Positions 44,142 to 51,964 of a DNA stretch of 64,000 nt are shown piece by piece. Origin of the DNA: Acidimicrobiales bacterium (GTDB lineage Bacteria > Actinomycetota > Acidimicrobiia > Acidimicrobiales > SZUA-35). The notes below the pieces were generated by a model that did not search any database, was not told the DNA's origin, and was given only the letters and a program-made list of their open reading frames with translations. Location: NCBI GenBank assembly GCA_020630065.1, contig JAHDCC010000005.1, positions 62,001-126,000 of the forward strand. The letters run 5' to 3'. Within the stretch, counting starts at the first letter, position 1, and every line of letters starts with the position of its first letter. The translations under genes and the position numbers were made by a program.

Positions 44142-44158
44142 CCGACTAATTTGATCGG
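44142..44158. promoter_or_regulatory. IscR/Rrf2-like operator dyad
   Basis: CCGACTAATTTGATCGG is a 17-bp dyad (CCGA / TCGG) that agrees at 15 of 17 positions with the IscR type 1 consensus (YYGACT-RWWWY-AGTCRR), judged from memory. Rrf2-family regulators sense Fe-S or cysteine status, which suits an Fe-S sulfite-reductase operon. It lies 13-29 bases before the cysH start. No Rrf2 gene is in the window. Confidence 0.5.
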
Positions 44159-44170
44159 ATTTGTAGATAT

Positions 44171-44848
44171 ATGCCAGATACAGAGCTGTTGATACAACCA
44201 AGTGAGCTTAAAAGAGCTAATCAAGAGCTACGTGCAGCTTCTACTGCGTCGATCATCGAATGGGCCGCCGACCGGTACGGTGACCAGCTTTGTGTCGCTA
44301 CGTCGTTCACCGACACTGTCCTCGTCCATGCGGTGACACAAGTCATGCCTGACATTCCGGTCGTTTTTCTACACACCGGACTGCACTTTCCAGAAACCCT
44401 GGAAACCATGAAAAAGGCTCAGGCAGCGTACGCCCTTAATCTCAAGGTCATCCATCCCGAACCTAACGTTGCCGATTTGTGGACCTCTGGGGTTGAGTCT
44501 TGTTGCGAAGCTCGCAAAGTTCTTCCTCTCGAGCGAGGCCTACGAGAAGCCGGTTTCAAAGCATGGTTTAGCGGCGTTCGCTGGGACGACTCCCCCGAAC
44601 GGGCCAACTCCCCCGTTGTAGGGCTCGACTCACGAGACATGGTCAAAGTCAATCCAATCGTGAGCTGGACCAACGACGAAGTCGACACCTACATCGAAAA
44701 GCACGATCTGGTAAGCAACCCGCTTCTCGAGCAGGGTTATACCTCTATCGGCTGCTGGCCATGTACCATGCCAGCATTGACCGACGACGATGCCCGATCG
44801 GGACGTTGGGTCGGAGCATCACACACAGAATGTGGACTACACCGGTGA
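44171..44848 (+). CDS. cysH: APS/PAPS reductase with Fe-S cysteines
   Basis: 225 residues. Reduces adenylyl sulfate to sulfite. C111-C112 (ESCCEARK), C195 and C198 (GCWPCTM) match the four ligands of the [4Fe-4S] cluster typical of APS reductases, and C221 in the C-terminal ECGLH is the catalytic Cys. The ATP-PPase-like SFTDTVLVH segment binds the nucleotide. It is the first gene of a five-gene operon behind a probable promoter. No ATP-sulfurylase gene (cysD, cysN or sat) is in the window. Confidence 0.95.
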   Translation: MPDTELLIQPSELKRANQELRAASTASIIEWAADRYGDQLCVATSFTDTVLVHAVTQVMPDIPVVFLHTGLHFPETLETMKKAQAAYALNLKVIHPEPNVADLWTSGVESCCEARKVLPLERGLREAGFKAWFSGVRWDDSPERANSPVVGLDSRDMVKVNPIVSWTNDEVDTYIEKHDLVSNPLLEQGYTSIGCWPCTMPALTDDDARSGRWVGASHTECGLHR

Positions 44849-45477
44849 TCGAAACCACCTACCCGGTCAACCTAATCGTGTCCGGTAGATCCTGCCTAGT
44901 AGTCGGCGGCGGCAACGTGGCTATTCAAAAAGTCTCTGGTCTCGTCAAAGCTGACGCACAAGTTACCGTTGTTGCACCCGAAATCCGCGACGAGATTCGT
45001 GAGATGCCGGTCAAAATCTTTGAGCGCCCATACCGTCGAGGCGAAGTCGCCTCGTATCGACTCGCCATAACGTGCACTGACGACAGCGCCGTCAACAAAC
45101 AAGTATTCGAAGATGCCGAAGCTTCCGGTATTTGGGCAAACTCGGCTGACGATGTAGAGAACTGTGCCTGGATTTTGCCTTCGGTTACCAGAAGCGGCGG
45201 CTTGACCCTAGCGGTTTCCACCGGAGGTAAAAGCCCAGCGATGGCCCAATGGCTACGTCGCCGGTTCACCGCCGAGTTTGATCAACGCTACGACGAACTA
45301 CTCGAACTGCTCGCCAAAGTACGGTCCGAGGCGAAACAAGAACTGGGCACTTCGGAAATAACTGGATGGCAGGCAGCCCTCGATGACGGTTTGTTTGACC
45401 TGGTAGCTGCCGGAGACAACAAGACGGCCTATCGTAGACTCCGCAAACATCTAGGCCTTTCGGAGACAGACCAATGA
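44845..45477 (+). CDS. precorrin-2 dehydrogenase/sirohydrochlorin ferrochelatase (Met8/CysG-N type)
   Basis: NAD-dependent step of siroheme synthesis. It has the Rossmann motif CLVVGGGNVAIQKVSGLV, the AITCTDDSAVNKQVFEDAEASGIWANSADDVENCAWILPS region, and TRSGGLTLAVSTGGKSPAMAQWLRRR, as in CysG N-terminal and Met8 proteins. GTG 44845 overlaps the cysH stop in a GTGA junction, which I prefer; ATG 44830 is possible. With cobA and the reductase it makes the siroheme used in the same operon. Whether it also inserts iron is not visible. Confidence 0.9.
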   Translation: MIETTYPVNLIVSGRSCLVVGGGNVAIQKVSGLVKADAQVTVVAPEIRDEIREMPVKIFERPYRRGEVASYRLAITCTDDSAVNKQVFEDAEASGIWANSADDVENCAWILPSVTRSGGLTLAVSTGGKSPAMAQWLRRRFTAEFDQRYDELLELLAKVRSEAKQELGTSEITGWQAALDDGLFDLVAAGDNKTAYRRLRKHLGLSETDQ

Positions 45478-46232
45478 CCGTATATCTTGTGGGCGCAGGA
45501 CCAGGCAACCCTGACCTACTGACGGTGAAGGCAGCTCGGCTTCTCACCGAAGCTGAAGTAGTCGTGCATGATCGACTTATCAGCCAACAAATTCTGGATC
45601 AGATCGCGCCGTGGGCTGAACTGATCGATGTGGGCAAAGATCCAAACGGTAAACGCTGTAGCCAGAAAAAGATCAACCAGATACTCATCGAAAAAGGCAC
45701 GCTTCACCGAGTGGTCGTTCGCCTCAAGGGCGGAGACCCGTTTGTTTTCGGACGAGGAGGCGAAGAAGCCGACGCGGTTGGGCGGGCCGGTATCAACGTT
45801 GAAATCGTTCCCGGTATCACGTCGGCTATCGCCGGGCCAGCGGCCGCAGGCATTCCGGTCACTCACCGGGGTGTGTCCAGCGCCTTTACCGTCGTAACCG
45901 CCCATCAGGACCCGACCGGCCCAAACAGCCTCAACTGGGATGCTTTGGCCACGTTAGGCACCACATTGGTTGTTCTGATGGGAGCTAGTCGAGCCCACCT
46001 CATACGTGATCGACTCCTATCAGCTGATATGCCAGCCGAAACCCCGGTCGCCATCATCACATCAGCAACCACCAGCTCGCAGAAAGTCAGACGACTACAA
46101 CTCGCCGATCTCGGAACCGAACGAGTCGAAAATCCGTCAATTATCGTCATTGGCGCTGTCGCCGATGACGCTGAACTTACCCAACTCACACGCTCGAAAC
46201 TAACCCTCGAAGGAATACCAACATGGCTGTAG
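45474..46232 (+). CDS. cobA: uroporphyrinogen-III C-methyltransferase
   Basis: Methylates uroporphyrinogen III twice with SAM to give precorrin-2. Signatures are VYLVGAGPGNPDLLTVKAARLL, VVHDRLIS, VRLKGGDPFVFGRGGEEA and VVPGITSAIAGPAAAGIPVTHRGVSSAFTVVTAH (variant of the SUMT pattern). The 252-residue length is normal. The ATG overlaps the previous stop (ATGA). It feeds siroheme synthesis here, though precorrin-2 is also a cobalamin precursor. Confidence 0.95.
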   Translation: MTVYLVGAGPGNPDLLTVKAARLLTEAEVVVHDRLISQQILDQIAPWAELIDVGKDPNGKRCSQKKINQILIEKGTLHRVVVRLKGGDPFVFGRGGEEADAVGRAGINVEIVPGITSAIAGPAAAGIPVTHRGVSSAFTVVTAHQDPTGPNSLNWDALATLGTTLVVLMGASRAHLIRDRLLSADMPAETPVAIITSATTSSQKVRRLQLADLGTERVENPSIIVIGAVADDAELTQLTRSKLTLEGIPTWL

Positions 46233-48004
46233 TGGACCAACCCATAGTCACCGACCCTGAAATCGCTAACGACATCGCCAAGTTCCGATCGATGCTGGAC
46301 GGCTACTTAGCTGGCACCATCGACGAAGACGTCTTTCGCGTATTCCGTCTCACTAACGGCATTTACGGTCAACGCCAGGGCGGCGAGAATCAGATGATTC
46401 GAGTCCGTATGCCTTACGGGTCGATTTCTCCAGCACAGCTCAACGCGTTGGCCGATGTCGCCGACGAATATTCTCGAGGCTGGGGCCACATAACTACCCG
46501 CCAAAACATTCAGATGCACTTCATCCAGCTACGACAGGTGCCTGATGTTCTCGAGAAGTTGGGTGCGGTTGGGCTCACCAGCCGAGAAGCCTGTGGCGAC
46601 ACAGTTCGAAACGTTCAAGGCTGCCACCTTGCTGGCGCATGCCCATTCGAAGTACTCGATATTACACCTTGGGCTGATGCCGCTGACAAGCATTTCTTGC
46701 GAAACCCTCTGGGCCAGCGACTCCCCCGCAAATTCAAAATTAACTTCTCGGGTTGCGACACCGACTGTGGCCAAGCCATGTTCAACGATGCTGGCGTGAT
46801 CGCCGTCAACCGAACACTTGAAGATGGAAGCATCGAATCTGGGTTCCGGGTATTTGTTGCTGGAGGGTTGGGAGCAAATCCACATCCCGCTCTTGCGGTT
46901 GAAGAGTTCACATCCCGCAAAGATTTGATGCCTACGCTTGAAGCTATCTTGCGGGTCTTCGAACAGACCGGTAACCGAAAGAACAAGCTACGAGCCCGAA
47001 TGAAGTGGGTTATCGATGAGCTGGGTTGGGAAGAAACCCAAGAGCGCATCCTCAATATTCGCAAGTTCCTCCCAGCATCGTCTTCATGGCCAGGTGGTAT
47101 CCCGTCGATAGTTGACGAAAACGGCGATACCCCAGCTGGCCTAGCTGACGGTGTAACCCCTACCGCCATCGGTCAGGGAATCCCAGTAAGTCTGGGCGAA
47201 ACCGACGGCTACGCTCGTTGGGCCAACGCCAATGTCGTTCGAGGAGCCGCAAACGGAACCGTTTCTGCCTACGCATGGTGCAAACTGGGCGATGTAACCT
47301 CTGCCCAGTTCCGAGGTATCGCTACCATCATTGACGAATTCGGGATTAATGCTCGTGCTACGAACCGTCAGAACTTTATCTTGCGTGACCTTTCAGAAGA
47401 GCAGCTTCCGGGACTGTATCAGCGACTTGTTGAACTAGAGATGGCCCAACCTGGTGCCGAACTCGTTCGCGATGTTGTGTCTTGCCCCGGCGCTGATACC
47501 TGCAACTTGGCTGTTACCCAGTCGAGAGGGCTTGCTGATGCCATCGGTGAACGGCTCGAAGAAGAAGGCCTAGCCGAAATCGGCGGCGTCCGAATCAACA
47601 TTTCGGGATGCACAAACTCTTGTGGACAGCATCACACCTCAGATATCGGGTTCTTTGGCGCACAGCGCCGAGCGAACAAGAAAGCGCTACCTGGCTATCA
47701 GATGCTTCTCGGCGGATACGTCGGCCAAGAGAAGATCCATTTCGGTGAGAAGTCTCTCCGAGTTCCGGCTAAAAATGCTCCAGAAGCCACTGTTCGAGTT
47801 CTTCGACGGTTTGTTGACGAACGAGAAGCAGGAGAATCGTTCCGTGCGTGGATGGATCGTGTCGGTGGCGCTTCCGCTATCGGTGACCAGCTCAAGGACT
47901 TGGACGAGATTCCAACTCCCGAAGATGGTCCTGAGTTCTACGTCGACTATGATGAGACCGGCCCATACGAGGTCGAAGTCGGCGAATCGGAGTGCGCTAC
48001 ATGA
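46223..48004 (+). CDS. sir: siroheme [4Fe-4S] sulfite reductase (ferredoxin-type)
   Basis: 593 residues. Six-electron reduction of sulfite to sulfide. The siroheme/Fe-S cysteines are C421 and C427 (CPGADTC) and C463 and C467 (ISGCTNSC), arranged as in NirA/SirA. The two half-domains with FRVFRLTNGIYGQRQGGENQ and the HITTRQNIQMHFI active-site region are typical of one-subunit, ferredoxin-dependent enzymes; no cysJ flavoprotein gene is nearby. Assimilatory nitrite reductases look similar, but the neighbours cysH and siroheme genes favour sulfite. It overlaps cobA by 10 bases. Confidence 0.9.
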   Translation: MAVVDQPIVTDPEIANDIAKFRSMLDGYLAGTIDEDVFRVFRLTNGIYGQRQGGENQMIRVRMPYGSISPAQLNALADVADEYSRGWGHITTRQNIQMHFIQLRQVPDVLEKLGAVGLTSREACGDTVRNVQGCHLAGACPFEVLDITPWADAADKHFLRNPLGQRLPRKFKINFSGCDTDCGQAMFNDAGVIAVNRTLEDGSIESGFRVFVAGGLGANPHPALAVEEFTSRKDLMPTLEAILRVFEQTGNRKNKLRARMKWVIDELGWEETQERILNIRKFLPASSSWPGGIPSIVDENGDTPAGLADGVTPTAIGQGIPVSLGETDGYARWANANVVRGAANGTVSAYAWCKLGDVTSAQFRGIATIIDEFGINARATNRQNFILRDLSEEQLPGLYQRLVELEMAQPGAELVRDVVSCPGADTCNLAVTQSRGLADAIGERLEEEGLAEIGGVRINISGCTNSCGQHHTSDIGFFGAQRRANKKALPGYQMLLGGYVGQEKIHFGEKSLRVPAKNAPEATVRVLRRFVDEREAGESFRAWMDRVGGASAIGDQLKDLDEIPTPEDGPEFYVDYDETGPYEVEVGESECAT

Positions 48005-48582
48005 CAGATCGGCTTGATGCCGCTCTTACCCTAATCGATCAAGCTAACGAGGACGATCCCAACAACTATCGTGGGACTCCTTTGGCGTTGACTCAAGGGC
48101 GGAGAGCTTCTTCTTGGTTGGCAAAGTTGACGCCTAATCCAAGTGAGGAGTTACAAATAGCGGCGAGGGCTCACCATTTGAAGCGGTGGGAGCTGGAACG
48201 CTCGGCCTTCCCAGAAGGTCGGGCCGGTTACCTCAACTGGCGACGAACGAACAAGAAACATCAGGCTGCGTCCGCTACCAAGATAATGGGTGAAGTTGGA
48301 TACGACGAGAATGCTTGTGCTGTCGTTACGCAACTTCTCCTCCGCCGGAATTTGGGAAAAGACGCCGATACACAGCTGCTTGAAGATGTGGCTTGCCTTG
48401 TCTTTGTCGAAACCCAGTTCGACGATGTTGCCGACCGGTTAGATACTGACAAGATGATCGATGTGGTAGCCAAGACGCTGAAGAAGATGTCGCCAACGGC
48501 GATCGCGGCGGCGGCCGATATTCCAATCAGTGAACATAGCCAGCACGTGTTAGCAGCAGCGGTCAAACAGGCCGAGATCTAG
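48001..48582 (+). CDS. DUF4202 protein
   Basis: 193 residues, all-helical, starting LDAALTLIDQANEDDPNNY. It has AARAHHLKRWELERSAFPEGRAGYLNWRRTNKK and GDPT-free LEDVACLVFVETQFDDVADRL, with paired His and acidic residues as in HD-like metal proteins; these are DUF4202 features. ATG 48001 overlaps the sulfite reductase stop (ATGA), so it is the last gene of the operon. DUF4202 genes recur in sulfur-assimilation operons, to my knowledge without a defined reaction. Confidence 0.78.
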   Translation: MTDRLDAALTLIDQANEDDPNNYRGTPLALTQGRRASSWLAKLTPNPSEELQIAARAHHLKRWELERSAFPEGRAGYLNWRRTNKKHQAASATKIMGEVGYDENACAVVTQLLLRRNLGKDADTQLLEDVACLVFVETQFDDVADRLDTDKMIDVVAKTLKKMSPTAIAAAADIPISEHSQHVLAAAVKQAEI

Positions 48583-48607
48583 ATCGTTTGAGTTTAGGCA
48601 AAACGCG

Positions 48608-48637
48608 TAAACGGGCACCCCGTGGGGTGCCCGTTTA
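48608..48637. terminator. strong bidirectional terminator after the sulfur operon
   Basis: AACGGGCACCCC (48610-48621) pairs perfectly with GGGGTGCCCGTT (48624-48635), loop of two, extended by two A-T pairs to 48608-48637. Outer arms GTTTAGG and CCTAAAC near 48592 and 48639 add a second partial stem. It sits between convergent genes. Confidence 0.85.
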
Positions 48638-48654
48638 ACCTAAACCAGCAGATG

Positions 48655-48837
48655 TTAGGCGATTGCTGAGCCTACTTCGCTGAACTTGTCTTCAGCTGAT
48701 TCGCCGAGGAACTGGATAGCGACGATACATACGACTGCGATAAGTGCTACGAGCAGAGCGTACTCTACAAGGCTGGCGCCTCGCTCTGAGTCGGTTTTAG
48801 CGGTAAGCCAAGCTTTGATGAATTCGTACTGAACCAT
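48655..48837 (-). CDS. Flp/Fap-type pilin
   Basis: A 60-residue type IVb pilin subunit. The signature SERGASLVEYALLVALIAVVCIVAIQF holds the conserved Gly (processing after it), Glu at +5 and the hydrophobic assembly helix. Flp pili are secreted by Tad machines; no tad, rcp or prepilin-peptidase gene is in this window. A 13-bp dyad ATCGTT-A-AACGAT lies at 48899-48911 upstream. It is monocistronic. Confidence 0.93.
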   Translation of the reverse strand: MVQYEFIKAWLTAKTDSERGASLVEYALLVALIAVVCIVAIQFLGESAEDKFSEVGSAIA

Positions 48838-48989
48838 GAGGTGATCTCCGTGTGTTTGTTATTCCATCCCGTGTGGGCTGCTTCTTCAAACATCGACGAT
48901 CGTTAAACGATTCTTCATAGGCCGGACGGCCCATTCAGCTAAGCACATCACCTCGATGAGCTGGGCTGTTACGAACCTAACGGGTGATT
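48838..48989 (-). promoter_or_regulatory. flp upstream region with a dyad
   Basis: ATCGTTAAACGAT at 48899-48911 is a perfect 6-bp inverted repeat about one centre base, 62 bases upstream of the flp start. It is a possible operator for the pilin gene. I see no other feature in these 150 bases. Confidence 0.4.
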
Positions 48990-50066
48990 TTATTCGATCC
49001 GAAGGCCGTCTTCTCCAAATAGGTGAACGGGGCCGTTAAACCCGACGTTGACGGTTGAACCTCGACTTACGGTTGCGTCACCATCGGTTCGCACAACCAG
49101 TATTTGGTCTCGGTCTTCGTGTTGGACCTGGACGTGAATGTAGGATTCTGACCCAAGCTCTTCGAGCAACTTGACTTCGCCCGGAATGCCAGATGTGACA
49201 AGCTGTAGGTGTTCTGGGCGAATCCCGACAGTAAATGCCACACCGGGCTGGCTAGCTAACGCTTTTTCCGTTTGGGCGTCCAGGGGAACCTGGAACGACC
49301 CAAAGGTGACTTTGCCGTCAATTCTGTCTGTCGGGATCAGATTCATCGCTGGAGATCCAATGAATCCGGCGACAAATCGGTTTGCCGGACGATGGTAGAG
49401 CTCTTTGGGAGCGTCTACTTGCTGCAAGAAGCCATCTTTAAGAACCGCTACCCGATGCCCCATTGTCATAGCTTCAACCTGATCGTGTGTTACATAAACT
49501 GTGGTGACACCCAACCGAGCTTGAAGGTCCGCAAGTTCAGCACGGGTTTGTACACGGAGTTTTGCGTCAAGGTTCGATAGTGGTTCGTCCATCAAGAACA
49601 CTTTTGGTTCTCGCACGATGGCCCGTCCCATAGCAACCCGCTGGCGTTGACCGCCGGAAAGGTTCTTGGGTTTTCGGTCTAGGTACGGTTCGAGGTCGAG
49701 AATACGAGCCGCTTCTAATACTTTTGCTTCACGTTCCGCTTTCGGAACTTTACGCTGCTTAAGGGCGAAGCCCATGTTGCCCGCCACCGTCATCTGCGGG
49801 TACAACGCGTAGTTCTGGAATACCATCGCGATATCTCGCTGCTGAGGTTCAAAGTCGGTTACGTCGGCTCCGTCGATATGAATGCTGCCTTCGTTGGCCG
49901 GTTCCAGGCCTGCGAGCATACGCAACGCTGTGGATTTACCTGACCCAGATGGCCCAACCAGTACCAATAGTTCGCCTGAGGCCACTGTCAAGTTGAGCGT
50001 ATTGACGGCCGGGATTTCTGACCCCGGGTATATACGACTTACATCTTTATATTCGACTACTGCCAT
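48990..50066 (-). CDS. sugar ABC transporter ATP-binding protein (MalK/UgpC/MsmK type)
   Basis: 358 residues. Walker A GPSGSGKST, signature LSGGQRQRVAMGRAIV and Walker B VFLMDEPLSNLDAKLR are intact, with the D-loop and H-loop (VYVTHDQVEAM). A C-terminal TOBE/regulatory domain (about 235-358) is present, as in MalK/UgpC, which energise carbohydrate uptake. It is the last gene of the transporter operon. Substrate follows from context: polyols. Confidence 0.95.
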   Translation of the reverse strand: MAVVEYKDVSRIYPGSEIPAVNTLNLTVASGELLVLVGPSGSGKSTALRMLAGLEPANEGSIHIDGADVTDFEPQQRDIAMVFQNYALYPQMTVAGNMGFALKQRKVPKAEREAKVLEAARILDLEPYLDRKPKNLSGGQRQRVAMGRAIVREPKVFLMDEPLSNLDAKLRVQTRAELADLQARLGVTTVYVTHDQVEAMTMGHRVAVLKDGFLQQVDAPKELYHRPANRFVAGFIGSPAMNLIPTDRIDGKVTFGSFQVPLDAQTEKALASQPGVAFTVGIRPEHLQLVTSGIPGEVKLLEELGSESYIHVQVQHEDRDQILVVRTDGDATVSRGSTVNVGFNGPVHLFGEDGLRIE

Positions 50067-50127
50067 TCCTGCCTTCTCCTAAATCTTATTTGCGCCGTTT
50101 AAAGTTCTATGGTGGTTCGTCGAGTAG

Positions 50128-50979
50128 CTACTTGATTGCTCCCATAGCCAAACCTCGGATCATCCGCTTCTGTGCTACCCAACCAGCTACGATCACCGGT
50201 AGCGTCGCCAGCGTGGAAGCAGCCGAGAGTTTCGCCAGGAATTGGCCGCGCTCGTCAACTACACTCGACGCCCAAATCGGAACGGTCTCACCGCCTGTCG
50301 TGTTCAACTGAACGGCGAGGAAATACTCGTTCCAGGCGAATATGAAACAAAGTAGTGCGGTTGCCGCTAAGCCAGGAGCCACGATTGGGAGAATGACCGA
50401 AACCATCTGAGATCGCAGGTTTGCCCCGTCGATCTCGGCAGCCTCAATCAGTTCACGTGGTACTTCCTGGAAAAACGATCTGAGCATCCAGATAGCGAGC
50501 GGCAGGTTCATCGACATGTACAGGATGATCAGTAGTCGACGGCTGCTTAGCAGATCGAAATGCTTCGCCAGAATATAGATCGGCAGGATGCTGGCCACAA
50601 TTGGTAAGAACTTAGTTGAGATGAAGAAGAACAGATACTCCATCCACTTCCCGACCGGTCGAATCGTCAGAGCATATGCGGTGGGCACAGCAAGCATCAT
50701 CACAATCAGGGTCGAGACGATCACGATGATGAACGAGTTAGTGGTCGCTTCCCAGAACCCCAACTGCCCTGGAGGAGTTTCGGTCACGATCCGGTACTGC
50801 TCCAGTGTTGGCTCGAAGAAGAGCTTCGGAGCACCATTGGCGTCAAGCTCAGATTTGAATCCGCTGATGAACATCCAGAAGATTGGGAAGAAAAATATGC
50901 CAGCTAGCAGCCAGGTCAAAGATGTAAATGCCAGGCTGGTGAAACGGCCTTTTCCTTTAGGTTTTGCAAAGTCCGCCAT
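50128..50979 (-). CDS. polyol/sugar ABC transporter permease, MalG type
   Basis: 283 residues with six hydrophobic helices and the cytoplasmic EAA loop EAAEIDGANLRSQMVSVILPIV that docks to the ATPase. MalG-type proteins start with a short cytoplasmic tail and end in QKRMIRGLAMGAIK, as here (the classic RGLTAGAVK end). It follows the MalF-type gene by three bases. Confidence 0.93.
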   Translation of the reverse strand: MADFAKPKGKGRFTSLAFTSLTWLLAGIFFFPIFWMFISGFKSELDANGAPKLFFEPTLEQYRIVTETPPGQLGFWEATTNSFIIVIVSTLIVMMLAVPTAYALTIRPVGKWMEYLFFFISTKFLPIVASILPIYILAKHFDLLSSRRLLIILYMSMNLPLAIWMLRSFFQEVPRELIEAAEIDGANLRSQMVSVILPIVAPGLAATALLCFIFAWNEYFLAVQLNTTGGETVPIWASSVVDERGQFLAKLSAASTLATLPVIVAGWVAQKRMIRGLAMGAIK

Positions 50980-50982
50980 GGG

Positions 50983-51930
50983 TTATGCTCCTTCGTCTGT
51001 TAGAAGGCCCGAGAGTACCCTGAGGCCGAAGTTCGCGATAATAAAAGAGAAGATAACTACGACAATGCTGTAAGCCGATGCCGCTCCGAACTGCCAGCCG
51101 CCACCTATCGATCGCAGGTACACGAAGTATGGAAGGTTGGCCGAGCCGGTTCCTCGGGTGATGACTCGAATGTGGTCATATACCTGGGAAAGATAGATAA
51201 CTCCTAGAAGTGCGCCAAGTTCTAAATATGACCGCAAGTGGGGCAATGTGATCTGAAAGAAGGTAGAGACTCCATTAGCGCCATCTACCTTTGCGGCTTC
51301 TAGCACCGACGACGATTGGCCTTGTAGCCCAGCCAAAATGATCAACATCATGAATGGCGTCCACTGCCAAACCAGGACGACCACGATAGTCCATAACGGG
51401 TACCGGGAAGCGAACGAAATGGGCTCCATTCCCAAGCCTTCGATGAACCAGTTAATGACACCAAAACTGGAGTTCAACATCTGGTTTTTCCACACCAGGC
51501 CCGCTACTACTGGCATAACCAGGAACGGGGTGATTATAAGTGTTCTGGCAAACCCTTGACCGAAAAATTTCCGGTCAAGGAGCAATGCCAAACCTGTACC
51601 GAACAGTAACGACAGACCGACTGAAACGACTGTCATCAAAATACTGTTCCAAGCGGCGGACCAAAAGAAGCTGTTCGAGACGAGATCGATGTAGTTGTCT
51701 ACACCTATGAATTCTCTCGGCTCAGCTGTATTGGCCCGCCACCTGGTCAGGCTGAAATAAATACTCATCAAGAACGGGACTTGGGTTAGAACAACAACTA
51801 TCAAGAAAGCCGGAAGTAACGGTAGTCTTCGCTTCCAAGCTTCGCTAAGGAAACTTGACTTTCGCGCCCGACCACCTCCTTTGCCGGAAGTGCCGTTATC
51901 GGCAGGTTCGATACGTTGCTGTTCCACCAT
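50983..51930 (-). CDS. polyol/sugar ABC transporter permease, MalF type
   Basis: 315 residues, six helices from about residue 33 and the EAA loop EAAKVDGANGVSTFFQITLPHL near 215-240. The N-terminal 32 residues are cytoplasmic and basic. It partners the MalG-type permease; both lie in the SBP-F-G-K order of carbohydrate ABC loci, 34 bases after the binding-protein gene. Confidence 0.93.
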   Translation of the reverse strand: MVEQQRIEPADNGTSGKGGGRARKSSFLSEAWKRRLPLLPAFLIVVVLTQVPFLMSIYFSLTRWRANTAEPREFIGVDNYIDLVSNSFFWSAAWNSILMTVVSVGLSLLFGTGLALLLDRKFFGQGFARTLIITPFLVMPVVAGLVWKNQMLNSSFGVINWFIEGLGMEPISFASRYPLWTIVVVLVWQWTPFMMLIILAGLQGQSSSVLEAAKVDGANGVSTFFQITLPHLRSYLELGALLGVIYLSQVYDHIRVITRGTGSANLPYFVYLRSIGGGWQFGAASAYSIVVVIFSFIIANFGLRVLSGLLTDEGA

Positions 51931-51964
51931 CGTTTATGTCCTTCGTCCCGTTCTTGACTACTAA

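Noticed and set aside
46615-47169. 184-codon ORF antisense to the sulfite reductase gene
   Set aside because: No ribosome binding site or domain; the sense strand is a well-conserved enzyme.
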